From Actinomadura luzonensis (lineage in GTDB: Bacteria > Actinomycetota > Actinomycetes > Streptosporangiales > Streptosporangiaceae): a stretch of DNA of 64,000 nt. Position numbers and translations under genes: made by a program. Where the stretch lies: the NCBI RefSeq assembly GCF_022664455.2, contig NZ_JAKRKC020000001.1, positions 5,275,001 through 5,339,000 of the forward strand, written 5' to 3'. The first letter of the stretch is position 1; each line of letters starts with the position of its first letter. A model generated the notes under the pieces. The model had not been told where the DNA came from. It ran no database searches and worked only from the letters and a program-made list of their open reading frames with translations. Shown here piece after piece: positions 33,973 through 41,593 of the stretch.

Positions 33973-34042
33973 TCCCGCCGCGACCGCCGGAGCGCGTCGC
34001 CCGCGCTCGCCTCCGCCTTCCGCACCCGGAGGCGGCGGGGCG

Positions 34043-34384
34043 TCACCACTCGCGGGGCGCGATCAGCTCCTCCACGTCGGCGCCGGCGAACCCGTACGCC
34101 GTGGCCACGAACCAGAACTCCTCGGCGATCGCCTCCCGCGCCACCGTCTCGATCTCGCTGCCCGCCGCCTCGAACTCGGCCTCCAGGTCGTTGAACTCCT
34201 CCGTGGCGGCGTGCGTCAGCGTGTAGAGCGCATCGAGGCCGGCGGGCCGCTCGGCCTCGATGCGCGCGCACAGCCGCAGCAGGATGTCGCGGCCCTTGGC
34301 GACGACGTGACCGGGGTAGTAGGGGTCGGCGGCCATGCTCTTGAGGAAGTCGTGCCCGGCGACGCGCGGGTCGGAAGGCGGCAT
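34043..34384 (-). CDS. DUF5713 family protein
   Basis: This 113-residue soluble helical protein starts SDPRVAGHDFLKSMAADPYYPGHVVAKGRDILLRLCARIEAERPAGLDALYTLTHAATEEFNDLEAEFEAAGSEIETVAREAIAEEFWFVATAYGF, which matches DUF5713 proteins as I remember them. The function is unknown. The ATG at 34384 follows AGGAGATCCC. It is a single gene divergent from a DinB-like gene; the 190 bases between them hold both promoters but no clear repeat. Confidence 0.75.
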   Translation of the reverse strand: MPPSDPRVAGHDFLKSMAADPYYPGHVVAKGRDILLRLCARIEAERPAGLDALYTLTHAATEEFNDLEAEFEAAGSEIETVAREAIAEEFWFVATAYGFAGADVEELIAPREW

Positions 34385-34575
34385 GGGATCTCCTGTTCTC
34401 GCTGACGGTCGGTGTGCCGCCGATCCTGCCCGCCGCCACCGACAGTTTCCGCCCGCGGGGCCACCTTGCCGGAACGGCAAATTTGCGTGCCGGGAGCGGC
34501 GTCCCGGGCGAGACTGTGCTGCTCGTCCGCCGAACCGCCCGACCCGCGCCGCCCCGGCGAGGAACGGAGACCCTT

Positions 34576-35073
34576 GTGCCCAGCACCCAGCCCCGCGGCC
34601 GCCGCCGCGACGCCCCGCCGCCCAGGACCGGAGGCAGCGAGGCCGAGACCCTGCGCGGCTTCCTCGACTACCTCAGGAACTCCATCGCCGCGAAGCTCGA
34701 CGGCGCGCCGGAACCGCAGGTCAGGACGGCCGCGGTGCCGTCCGGCACGAACCTGCTCGGCCTGGTCGGGCACCTGGCGGCCGTGGAACGCGCGACGTTC
34801 CTCGGGGACGAGGTCACCGACTGGCAGGCGACGTTCCACGCCGCGCCGGCCGACAGCGTGGCCGACGTCCTCGCCCGCTACCGCGAGGCGGTCGCCCTCG
34901 CGAACGAGGTGCTCGACCGGTGCGCCGATCTCGACGCGCCCGTCCCCCGGCCGGGGCCCGGGAGCGCGCCCACCGTCCGCTGGGCCCTCACCCACCTGAT
35001 CGAGGAGACCGGCCGGCACGCGGGCCACGCGGACATCCTCCGCGAGCTGATCGACGGCGCCACCGGACGCTGA
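34576..35073 (+). CDS. DinB/DUF664 family protein
   Basis: This 165-residue four-helix DinB-fold protein has the metal-binding His pattern: VGHLAAVERATFLGDEV near residue 57, and HLIEETGRHAGHADILRELIDGATG near 140. Members include mycothiol- or bacillithiol-dependent transferases and many uncharacterised enzymes; actinomycetes have dozens. The N-terminal 20 residues are basic and probably disordered. The GTG at 34576 follows GGAACGGAGA. A second DinB protein is encoded at 56710. Thiol-dependent detoxification is possible but not shown. Confidence 0.82.
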   Translation: MPSTQPRGRRRDAPPPRTGGSEAETLRGFLDYLRNSIAAKLDGAPEPQVRTAAVPSGTNLLGLVGHLAAVERATFLGDEVTDWQATFHAAPADSVADVLARYREAVALANEVLDRCADLDAPVPRPGPGSAPTVRWALTHLIEETGRHAGHADILRELIDGATGR

Positions 35074-35123
35074 CCCGGCCGCGCCCCCGATCGAGGAGTG
35101 AGCGGATGTCCTTCCCCGTGGCG

Positions 35124-36365
35124 TCACCGCAGCTCGTCGCGGCGGCGGGCCAGGTACGCGGTCTCGGCGGTGTTGCCGGCCAGCTCGATCGCCCGGTCGT
35201 AGGCCGCGCGCGACTCCCCGCCGCGGCCCAGCCGGCGCAGCAGGTCGGCGCGGGCGGCGTGGTAGGCGTGGTAGCCGTCCAGCGGCCCGGCGAGGCGGTC
35301 GACGACGGCCAGCGCCACCTCGGGCCCGTCGAGCTCGGCGACCGCGATCGCCCGGTTGAGCGCGACGACCGGCGACGGGTCGAGGCGGACGAGCTGGTCG
35401 TAGAGGGCGACCACCTGCGACCAGTCGGTGTCGCGGATGTCGCGGGCGGAGGTGTGCACCGCGTTGATCGCGGCGAGGATCTGGTAGCGGCCGGGAGCCG
35501 TCCCGGCGGCGGCAGCGGCCAGGCGCTCGCGCACCAGCCGGTGCCCCTCGGCGACCAGCTCCGCGTCCCAGGCGCCGCGGTCCTGCTCGGCCAGGGGGAC
35601 GAGCTCGCCGCCGGCCGAGAGCCGGGCCGGGCGGCGGGCCTCGATGAGCAGCATCAGCGCCAGCAGCCCGGCCACCTCGCCGTCGTCCGGCAGGAGGGCG
35701 CGGATCAGGCGGGTGAGCCGGATCGCCTCGGCGGTCAGGTCCTGCCGGACCGGGTCGGTGCCGGGGCCGGTCGCCAGGTAGCCCTCGTTGAAGACGAGGA
35801 ACAGGACGGCGAGCACGCCGGAGACCCGCGCCGGCAGGTCCTCGGCGGCCGGCACCCGGTACGGCACCCGGGCCGCCTTGATCTTGGCCTTCGCGCGGGT
35901 GATCCGCTGTCCCAGGGCGCTCTCGGCCACCAGGAAGGCGCGGGCGATCTCGGGCACGGTCAGGCCGCCGACCAGGCGCAGCGTCAGCGCCACGCGCGCG
36001 TCCGTCGCCAGCGCCGGGTGGCAGCAGGTGAAGATGAGCCGGAGCCGGTCGTCGTCGATGGCGCCGGCGGGCTCGGGCGGGCCGGCGTCGTACACCACCT
36101 GAGCCTCCCTGTGCTTGTCGTCGCGTCTGCTCTCGCGGCGGATGCGGTCGATGGCCTTGCGGTTGGCGGTGGTGGTCAGCCAGGCGCCGGGGTTGGGCGG
36201 CACGCCGTCGGCCGGCCACCGCTCCACGGCGGTCGCGAACGCCTCGGCCGCCGCCTCCTCGGCGATGTCGAGGTCGCCGAAGCGCCTGGTCAGGCCGGCG
36301 ACGATGCGCGCCCACTCGTCGCGGTGGGCCCGGGTGACCGCCTCGCGGACGTCGGTCGCGTTCAC
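35124..36365 (-). CDS. ECF sigma factor with C-terminal tetratricopeptide-like domain (ECF42 type)
   Basis: This 413-residue protein has sigma-70 region 2 (EWARIVAGLTRRFGDLDIAEEAAAEAFATAVERWPADGVPPNPGAWLTTTANRKAIDRIRRE) and region 4 (LRLVGGLTVPEIARAFLVAESALGQRITRAKAKIK). A long C-terminal DUF6596/TPR-like region follows (VLFLVFNEGYLATG, HAARADLLRRLGRGGESRAAYDRAIELAGN). This is the ECF42/ECF subfamily that has no anti-sigma factor and normally sits beside a YCII/DGPF-domain gene; no such gene is present next to it here. The GTG at 36365 follows GAGAGGA. Targets unknown. Confidence 0.9.
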   Translation of the reverse strand: MNATDVREAVTRAHRDEWARIVAGLTRRFGDLDIAEEAAAEAFATAVERWPADGVPPNPGAWLTTTANRKAIDRIRRESRRDDKHREAQVVYDAGPPEPAGAIDDDRLRLIFTCCHPALATDARVALTLRLVGGLTVPEIARAFLVAESALGQRITRAKAKIKAARVPYRVPAAEDLPARVSGVLAVLFLVFNEGYLATGPGTDPVRQDLTAEAIRLTRLIRALLPDDGEVAGLLALMLLIEARRPARLSAGGELVPLAEQDRGAWDAELVAEGHRLVRERLAAAAAGTAPGRYQILAAINAVHTSARDIRDTDWSQVVALYDQLVRLDPSPVVALNRAIAVAELDGPEVALAVVDRLAGPLDGYHAYHAARADLLRRLGRGGESRAAYDRAIELAGNTAETAYLARRRDELR

Positions 36366-36499
36366 TGGATCCTCTCGGGTCGTGGTCGGTGTGTCAGCGG
36401 GCGCGCGCCTCGGCCGGGTCGCGCGCCGGCGGCCACCGGACCAGGGTGCCACCTCCGCGCGAGCGCGAACGCCGCCACGGCTGATGGTAGATTGACCGC

Positions 36500-36523
36500 G
36501 TCAGCGACGATCGGTGCGCTGAC
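36500..36523. other. hairpin upstream of the leader peptide
   Basis: GTCAGCG and CGCTGAC form a perfect 7-bp stem around a 10-base loop. It lies in the probable 5' leader of the 36545-37485 transcript. Confidence 0.35.
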
Positions 36524-36544
36524 GGAGACGAGAGAGGTGAGTTG

Positions 36545-36616
36545 ATGGCCGTCCTGGCGAACACCGCCGCGCGCGGTGCCCGGACCATCCCCGCCTCGCC
36601 GGCCTCGGCTGCCTGA
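36545..36616 (+). CDS. short upstream reading frame (23 codons), possible leader peptide
   Basis: ATG 36545 follows GAGAGGTGAG and encodes MAVLANTAARGARTIPASPA plus SAA before a TGA. It ends 122 bases before the methyltransferase ATG. GGGACTTGGTCCC, a perfect inverted repeat, lies between them at 36640-36652. A good ribosome site on such a short frame suggests a leader peptide or attenuator, but nothing in its residues points to an amino acid signal. Confidence 0.35.
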   Translation: MAVLANTAARGARTIPASPASAA

Positions 36617-36738
36617 CCGCCGCCTGCCCCATGCCCCGCGGGACTTGGTCCCGGCACGCCCGCCGTCCGGCGAGGCGGCTGCCGCGCGCCTTCGAGCAGT
36701 CCCCCGACCTTCTTGGCATGACGAAAAGGAATCCGGTC

Positions 36739-37485
36739 ATGGACCTTCCCCGCATCTTCACCATCCGCGAGAGCAGCCACCGCATCCACAACCCCATCAC
36801 CGCGGCCAAGTTCGCCGCCCTGGGCGAAGCGCTCCGCCTCGCCCCCGGGACGCGCGTGCTCGACCTGGCCAGCGGCTCGGGCGAGATGTTGTGCACGTGG
36901 GCGCGCGACCTGGGCTGCACGGGCACCGGCGTGGACATCAGCACGGTCTTCACCGAACGGGCCCGGGCTCGCGCGGCCGAGCTCGGCGTCGCCGAACGGG
37001 TCGAGTTCGTCCACGGCGACGCCTCCGGCCACGTCGCGGACCAGCCGGTCGACCTGGCCGCGTGCGTCGGCGCCACCTGGATCGGCGGCGGCGTCGCCGG
37101 CACGGCCGAGCTGCTCAGCCGCAGCCTCCGCCCCGGCGGCCTGATGCTGATCGGCGAGCCCTACTGGCGGCGGACCCCGCCGGACGAGGAGACCGCCAAG
37201 GCCTGCCACGCCTCCGGCGTCGCCGACTTCCTGTCCCTGCCCGGCCTGATCGGGCGGTTCGGCGACCTCGGGTACGACGTCGTGGAGATGATGCTGGCCG
37301 ACCAGGACAGCTGGGACCGCTACGCCGCGGCCCAGTGGCTCAACCTGCGCCGCTGGCTCGACCGCAACCCCGGCGACGAGCTGGCCCCCGAGGTGCGCAG
37401 GGAGCTCACCGACGAGCCCGCCCGGTACGCGCGCTACACGCGCGAGTACCTCGGCTGGGGAGTCTTCGCGCTCATGCGGCGGTAG
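36739..37485 (+). CDS. class I SAM-dependent methyltransferase
   Basis: This 248-residue enzyme has the SAM-binding motif I VLDLASGSGEMLCTWA near residue 42, motif II GTGVDISTVFTERARARA with the ribose-binding Asp, and the post-motif EFVHGDASGHV. The region GGLMLIGEPYWRRTPP is motif III. The acceptor is unknown; it resembles small-molecule methyltransferases. The ATG at 36739 is preferred because AAAAGGA lies eight bases upstream; longer frames have no coding-like composition. It ends at a strong bidirectional hairpin shared with the phytase gene. Confidence 0.82.
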   Translation: MDLPRIFTIRESSHRIHNPITAAKFAALGEALRLAPGTRVLDLASGSGEMLCTWARDLGCTGTGVDISTVFTERARARAAELGVAERVEFVHGDASGHVADQPVDLAACVGATWIGGGVAGTAELLSRSLRPGGLMLIGEPYWRRTPPDEETAKACHASGVADFLSLPGLIGRFGDLGYDVVEMMLADQDSWDRYAAAQWLNLRRWLDRNPGDELAPEVRRELTDEPARYARYTREYLGWGVFALMRR

Positions 37486-37702
37486 CCGCGTGCGGTGCGG
37501 TCCGGCGGGGCGCCAGCGGCGGTGTCAGGGTGGCTACGGCCCGGCGTCAGCGCCTCCGGCTCAGCGCCACCGACCGGACCGACACCGCCGTCCAGATCCG
37601 GCCCGCCGACCCCGCCGAGGGCCGCGCCGCCAAGGCCGCCGAGCAGACCATCCCGCGGCCGCTGAGCCCGCCTCCGATGACGGGGACGGCCGATACGCCG
37701 AA
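37486..37702. other. gap after the methyltransferase, no gene seen
   Basis: About 215 bases separate the methyltransferase from the terminator hairpin. One plus-strand frame reads TAVQIRPADPAEGRAAKAAEQTIPRP, which may be a decayed gene end, but it has no start or ribosome site and I do not call it. Confidence 0.3.
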
Positions 37703-37730
37703 GGGGCGCCGCCCGGACGGGCGGCGCCCC
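37703..37730. terminator. bidirectional terminator hairpin
   Basis: GGGGCGCCGCCC (37703-37714), loop GGAC, then GGGCGGCGCCCC (37719-37730) make a perfect 12-bp stem between convergent genes. Three copies of CCTCAAGGCGCN follow up to about 37765. Confidence 0.85.
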
Positions 37731-37774
37731 TCAAGGCGCTCCTCAAGGCGCCCCTCAAGGCGCTTCCGGCAGGG

Positions 37775-39049
37775 TCAGTCGCGCGGGTCCCAGCCGTCGG
37801 TGTCGACGTCCAGGTCGAGCGCGTCGGCGATGTCGTCCCACTCGGTGTACTTGAAGTCGGTGATCTCCCGGTCGCCTTCGGCCGGGGTGTTGACGCCGTC
37901 GTGGGCGATGAAGACGCCCTCGTCGAAGTCGCCCAGCGGCACGTTGAGCACGGTGGAGCCGTCGCTGACCTCGACGCCGTCGAGGCCGTTGCCCGCGCCG
38001 ACCCGGAACTGGCCGAGGTAGGAGTTGGCGCCCTCCCTGCGGTAGACGGCGAAGGTGTTGTCGCCCTGGCTGGAGGCCAGCAGGTAGCCCTTGCCGTCCT
38101 CGCGGTAGTAGATCGTGAGACCCTCGGCGTCCGCGCTCAGGTGCTGGCCGCCGAAGCCCGGGTCGGCGCCGGGCGTGCACTCCTCGGTCGCGGGGTCGTA
38201 GGTGCCGGGGACGCCGTACTCCTTGACCTTGTCCACCAGCACCGGCGGGCCGGTGAGGTCGGCCCGCATGCGCCAGATGCCGACGTCCTCCTGCGCGGCG
38301 TAGAGGACGTCCCGGTTCTGGTCCACGACCATGCCCTCGACCTGTGCCTGCTCGTCGGGCTCCAGGCACGGGGCCCAGGTCCGGCCGTTGGGGAGGGTGA
38401 ACGACGCGGGCAGGCTCAGCGTCCTGACGAGCTGGTAGCCGACCTTGCCGCCGGGCTTGGCCAGCAGCTTGACCAGGCCGATCGAGGTCTTGTGCCGGCG
38501 GCTGACCAGCGCGTAGGTGCCGGTGGAGTCCTTCCAGGCGCCCAGGCCGTACGCCGTCTCGCCGTCGTTGACCTGTTCCTGGGTGGTGTTGAAGACGAAC
38601 GGCGCGGCCGGGTCGGTGACGTCCGTGAGGTGGCCGTCCGAGATGGCGTAGATCCGCAGGGTGTCCCGGCCGCGGTCGGAGACGATGGCGAGGTCGCGCC
38701 CGCCGAAGCCGTAGGTGACGTCGACGTTGTTGAACCGCCCGGGCTCGTCGTCGGGCCCGGGTGCGGTGGGCGCCGCGATGTGCTGGAGCTGGTGCCCGCC
38801 GAGGTCGTAGACGTTCAGCCCGCCCTCCTTGGCCGTGGTGACCACCACGCTGTCGTCGGAGTCGGACGGGTGCACCCAGATCGCCGGGTCGTCGCCGTTG
38901 GAGTTGCCACCCGCTTCGTCGTCGTACAGGGCGGGCGTCTCGACGTCGGGGTACACCGTCGCGACGGTGGAGCCGGACGCGGGGACCGCCGTGCCCGCCG
39001 CGAGGGTGACCAGCAAGGCTGCCAGGGAGAGCCTGGGCAGGGGACGCAT
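37775..39049 (-). CDS. secreted beta-propeller phytase (3-phytase, BPP)
   Basis: This 424-residue exoenzyme removes phosphates from phytate (inositol hexakisphosphate), using calcium. A signal peptide covers residues 1-26 (LSLAALLVTLAAGTAVPASG). The six-bladed BPP repeats are recognisable: DDPAIWVHPSDSDDSVVVTTAKEGGLNVYDLGG, NNVDVTYGFGG, DLAIVSDRGRDTLRIYAI, QVEGMVVDQNRDVLYAAQEDVGIWRM, SADAEGLTIYYREDGKGYLLASSQGDNTFAVYRR and GNGLDGVEVSD. The D-x-R-G-R-D and acidic calcium-binding strands are kept. AGGAGG precedes the ATG. It has its own promoter with an operator at 39121-39136, and is followed by an inositol-uptake and degradation locus, so inositol as well as phosphate is the prize. Confidence 0.93.
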   Translation of the reverse strand: MRPLPRLSLAALLVTLAAGTAVPASGSTVATVYPDVETPALYDDEAGGNSNGDDPAIWVHPSDSDDSVVVTTAKEGGLNVYDLGGHQLQHIAAPTAPGPDDEPGRFNNVDVTYGFGGRDLAIVSDRGRDTLRIYAISDGHLTDVTDPAAPFVFNTTQEQVNDGETAYGLGAWKDSTGTYALVSRRHKTSIGLVKLLAKPGGKVGYQLVRTLSLPASFTLPNGRTWAPCLEPDEQAQVEGMVVDQNRDVLYAAQEDVGIWRMRADLTGPPVLVDKVKEYGVPGTYDPATEECTPGADPGFGGQHLSADAEGLTIYYREDGKGYLLASSQGDNTFAVYRREGANSYLGQFRVGAGNGLDGVEVSDGSTVLNVPLGDFDEGVFIAHDGVNTPAEGDREITDFKYTEWDDIADALDLDVDTDGWDPRD

Positions 39050-39120
39050 TGCGCCTCCTCGTTCTGGGGAGTGATGGTGCGACCGTAACTTCCATGAAAT
39101 GAAATATCAACAGGTGATTC

Positions 39121-39136
39121 TTATGTCAGGACATAA
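39121..39136. promoter_or_regulatory. operator S1 (TGTCNNGACA) at the phytase promoter
   Basis: TTATGTCAGGACATAA is an inverted repeat with 7-bp arms. On the minus strand CTGACA within it and TATTTC 17 bases later could be the phytase -35 and -10. The 10-bp core is identical to operator S2 at 40551-40560. Confidence 0.65.
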
Positions 39137-39168
39137 GGACTTACAAAGCGGCCCTGGGCATGCCGACG

Positions 39169-39201
39169 GGCCGCCCGGCCGGTGTCGCCGGCCGGGCGGC
39201 C
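39169..39201. terminator. terminator hairpin after the solute-binding protein gene
   Basis: GGCCGCCCGGCCGG (39169-39182), loop TGTCG, then CCGGCCGGGCGGCC (39188-39201) form a perfect 14-bp stem 18 bases past the minus-strand stop at 39219. It separates that gene from the phytase promoter. Confidence 0.85.
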
Positions 39202-39218
39202 GGGCCGCGGGGCGCCGC

Positions 39219-40385
39219 CTAGCTCTTGTTGACGCGCCAGAAGTCGGAGATGGTCTGGCGGTTCTGCAGGTCCCCGAGCAGGTTCTTCGGGTCGGTGTGG
39301 AAGAGCTGGCCCTGCCAGTCGGCCAGCCCGGCCGGGGTGACCAGCGGCTTGACCGTGCTGTTGCCCGAGATGCCGCCCTCGCCGATCTCGTGCTTGACGC
39401 CCTCTTCGGTCATGATGAAGTGCACGTACAGCTTCGCCGCGTTGGGGTGCTTGGTCTTGCTGGCGATCGCCACGTACTTCGGGTAGCTGAAGCCGGCGAA
39501 GGGCGCCATGCCCTCGCAGGTGGACTGCGCGTAGCCCTTGTCCTCGTTGTTGCGGAACTTCGAGGTCGACATGAAGCCGATCTTCTTGTCGGTCGCGTTC
39601 GGCGCGCCGACCGCGCTGGAGATGTCCTCGTCGGAGCCCGTCAGCACCGGCCGGTTGCCGGCCAGCCGCTTGATCCACTCGTAGGCGGCGCTCTTCTCCT
39701 CCGTCTTCAGCGGCTTGCCGTACTTCGTCTGGAACGCCTGCTCCAGGGCCTGGTTGCCGTGCGCGTCGAGCTGGGTGAAGAACGACAGCACGGTCGGCTT
39801 GCCCAGCGGGTCCTGCATCACGAGCTTGCCGGCCCACTCCGGCTCGGTCAGGTCCCAGATGTTCTTGACCGGGCAGCCGCCGGGCGACAGCTTGGTGTTG
39901 TAGGCGAAGACGGTGGCCTTCGACAGGGCGAGCAGCGGGTTCTGGTTCTCGGCGGGGATCTGGTCCTTCAGGTCCGCGGGGATCCAGGTCTGCGTCACCC
40001 CCTGCGGCGCCAGCTGGCCGACCAGCACGCCGCCGTCCTCGTACATGGCGGCGTCGATGGTGACGTTGTCCGCGGCGTGCTCCCTGAGCATCTTCTCGGC
40101 GGTCTGCGGGGTGTCCGACTTCACGCCCTCCATGGCGATGCCGTACTTGGCGGTGAAGGCCTTCGCCACCTCCTCGATGTCGCCGCTGGAGTCGTAGACC
40201 AGCAGGCCGCCCTCGTTCTTCGCGGCGGCGACCAGCGCCTCCAGGTCGAAGTTCGCGTCGAGCGAGGGGCCGGGCAGCGCCTTGGCGGTCGCCGTCGACG
40301 GGGCGTCGCCGGCCGTGGAAGGCGCGCACGCCGCGGCGGCGACCGCTAACGCCGCCACGGAGATGATCTTCGCGGTACGCCTCAT
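39219..40385 (-). CDS. ABC transporter solute-binding lipoprotein (AfuA/iron-type fold), proposed inositol-phosphate binder
   Basis: This 388-residue lipoprotein has a signal peptide ending in a lipobox (AVAAAACAP, Cys20). It belongs to the class once called ferric-iron binders: GGLLVYDSSGDIEEVAKAFTAKYGI, AAMYEDGGVLVGQLA, VKNIWDLTEPEWAGKLVMQDP, GNQALEQAFQTKYG and KYVAIASKTKHPNAAKLYVHFIMTEEG. The Tyr cluster of true iron-binding proteins is not evident. Known relatives (AfuA) bind hexose phosphates, and 2-aminoethylphosphonate binders are also close, so a phosphorylated polyol ligand fits. Its permease and ATPase are at 47816-50740 on the other strand. The promoter carries three PHO units and operator S3. 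Ligand is inferred. Confidence 0.85.
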   Translation of the reverse strand: MRRTAKIISVAALAVAAAACAPSTAGDAPSTATAKALPGPSLDANFDLEALVAAAKNEGGLLVYDSSGDIEEVAKAFTAKYGIAMEGVKSDTPQTAEKMLREHAADNVTIDAAMYEDGGVLVGQLAPQGVTQTWIPADLKDQIPAENQNPLLALSKATVFAYNTKLSPGGCPVKNIWDLTEPEWAGKLVMQDPLGKPTVLSFFTQLDAHGNQALEQAFQTKYGKPLKTEEKSAAYEWIKRLAGNRPVLTGSDEDISSAVGAPNATDKKIGFMSTSKFRNNEDKGYAQSTCEGMAPFAGFSYPKYVAIASKTKHPNAAKLYVHFIMTEEGVKHEIGEGGISGNSTVKPLVTPAGLADWQGQLFHTDPKNLLGDLQNRQTISDFWRVNKS

Positions 40386-40445
40386 GATGGCGTCACTCCT
40401 CTTACCTCTCAAGGGTCCGGAAGCGCCGCACCAGCCCCGACGACG

Positions 40446-40478
40446 CCATGGTGAACTTACGATGAACGTCACGTGAAT
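40446..40478 (-). promoter_or_regulatory. PHO box of three 11-bp units upstream of the solute-binding protein gene
   Basis: On the minus strand ATTCACGTGAC, GTTCATCGTAA and GTTCACCATGG follow each other exactly. This is the 11-nt direct-repeat layout of PhoP boxes known in Streptomyces (GTTCACC-type units). It ends about 60 bases before the ATG at 40385. Confidence 0.7.
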
Positions 40479-40479
40479 A

Positions 40480-40495
40480 ATTTGTCAAGACATTC
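40480..40495. promoter_or_regulatory. operator S3 (TGTCAAGACA) at the solute-binding protein promoter
   Basis: ATTTGTCAAGACATTC carries the TGTCNNGACA core. Its minus-strand reading contains TTGACA (40488-40483), a good -35 for the leftward gene. Confidence 0.55.
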
Positions 40496-40522
40496 TTACG
40501 TCCGCCTTGCCGTCGATCCGGC

Positions 40523-40563
40523 TTGACACTGCTCGCCAGCTTTCTCCTAATGTCAGGACAAAG
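40523..40563 (+). promoter_or_regulatory. iolG promoter with operator S2
   Basis: TTGACA (40523-40528) is followed after 17 bases by CCTAAT (40546-40551). TAATGTCAGGACAAAG (40548-40563), with the TGTCAGGACA core, overlaps the -10 and is well placed for repression. Confidence 0.6.
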
Positions 40564-40571
40564 TATTGACT

Positions 40572-40593
40572 GTTCATCTGTTGTTCATCTACA
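40572..40593 (+). promoter_or_regulatory. PHO box of two 11-bp units upstream of iolG
   Basis: GTTCATCTGTT (40572-40582) and GTTCATCTACA (40583-40593) are contiguous and share GTTCATCT, matching the PhoP direct-repeat consensus. They lie 29-50 bases before the iolG ATG and downstream of the TTGACA/CCTAAT promoter, so they serve a second promoter (TTGACT at 40566) or repress the first. Confidence 0.65.
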
Positions 40594-40621
40594 ACTGGAG
40601 GCCCCTGGATGAGGAGCGATC

Positions 40622-41593
40622 ATGCGTGTGGGCTTACTGGGCCTCGGCCGGATCGGCATGTTCCATGCCGCGACCCTGTCCACCCTCGTCGACGAGCTCG
40701 TCGTCGCCGACGTGGACGGCGGCAGAGCCGAGGAGACGGCGCGGCGGCTGGGCGCCCGGGTCGCCGACCCCTTCGACGCCGACGCGGTGGTGATCACGAC
40801 ACCGACGTCCGCGCACGCCGAGGCGCTGCTGCGGGCCTGCGAGCTGAAGGTGCCGGCGTTCTGCGAGAAGCCCGCCGCCCCGACCGTGGCCGAGACCCTG
40901 CGGGTCGCCGCGGCCGTCGAGCGCAGCGGCACCCCCGTGCACATCGGCTTCCAGCGCCGCTTCGACGCCGGCTACGCCGCCGCCCGCGCCGCGCTGCGCG
41001 CCGGCGAGCTCGGCGAGCTGCACCGGGTCCACCTGCTGACCGGCGACCCCGCGCCCCCTCCCGCCGAGTACGTCGCCCAGTCCGGCGGCATCTTCCGCGA
41101 CTGCCACATCCACGACTTCGACATCCTGCGCTGGGTCACCGGCCACGAGGCCGACAGCGTGTACGCCACCGGCGCCAACCGCGGCGCGGCCTTCTTCGCC
41201 GCGTCCGACGACGTCGACAACAGCGCCGCGCTCATCACCATGGACGACGGCACCCTCGTCACGCTCCAGGGCTCGCGCTACAACGGCGCCGGTTACGACG
41301 TGCGCATGGAGCTCGCGGGCACCCGCGGCACCTGGGCCGCCGGGCTGGGCGACCGGACCCCGCTGCGCCCGGCGGACGGGCCCGGCCCCGCCGGGCGGCC
41401 GTGGCCGGACTTCCAGAGCAGGTTCGAGGCCGCCTACGTCGCCGAGATGGACGCCTTCCTCGCGATGGCGCGGGGCGAGCGCGAGAGCCCCTGCACCGTC
41501 CAGGACGCCCTGGCCGCGCTCCACCTCGCCGAGGCCGCCGACCTGTCGCGCCGCGAGGGCCGCGCCGTGCGCCTGGTGGAGGTGACCAAGTGA
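40622..41593 (+). CDS. iolG: inositol 2-dehydrogenase
   Basis: This 323-residue Gfo/Idh/MocA-family NAD-dependent enzyme oxidises myo-inositol to scyllo-inosose. The Rossmann motif is VGLLGLGRIGMFHAATL, the catalytic Lys is in FCEKPAAP near residue 89, and the family D-x-x-x-H motif is in GIFRDCHIHDFDILRWV near 160. The ATG follows GAGGAG. It is the first gene of a 13-gene plus-strand run whose genes mostly overlap by 4 bases. The divergent region carries PHO boxes and TGTCNNGACA operators. scyllo-Inositol or an inositol phosphate as substrate cannot be excluded. Confidence 0.88.
   Translation: MRVGLLGLGRIGMFHAATLSTLVDELVVADVDGGRAEETARRLGARVADPFDADAVVITTPTSAHAEALLRACELKVPAFCEKPAAPTVAETLRVAAAVERSGTPVHIGFQRRFDAGYAAARAALRAGELGELHRVHLLTGDPAPPPAEYVAQSGGIFRDCHIHDFDILRWVTGHEADSVYATGANRGAAFFAASDDVDNSAALITMDDGTLVTLQGSRYNGAGYDVRMELAGTRGTWAAGLGDRTPLRPADGPGPAGRPWPDFQSRFEAAYVAEMDAFLAMARGERESPCTVQDALAALHLAEAADLSRREGRAVRLVEVTK

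Noticed and set aside
36639..36653. DosR box as promoter element for the methyltransferase
   Set aside because: The inverted repeat fits in part, but it is alone, lies within a likely transcribed leader and has no hypoxia-related gene after it; kept only as a remark.
39219..40385. Ferric iron binding protein
   Set aside because: Fold class fits, but the iron Tyr ligands are not evident and the context is inositol and phosphate.
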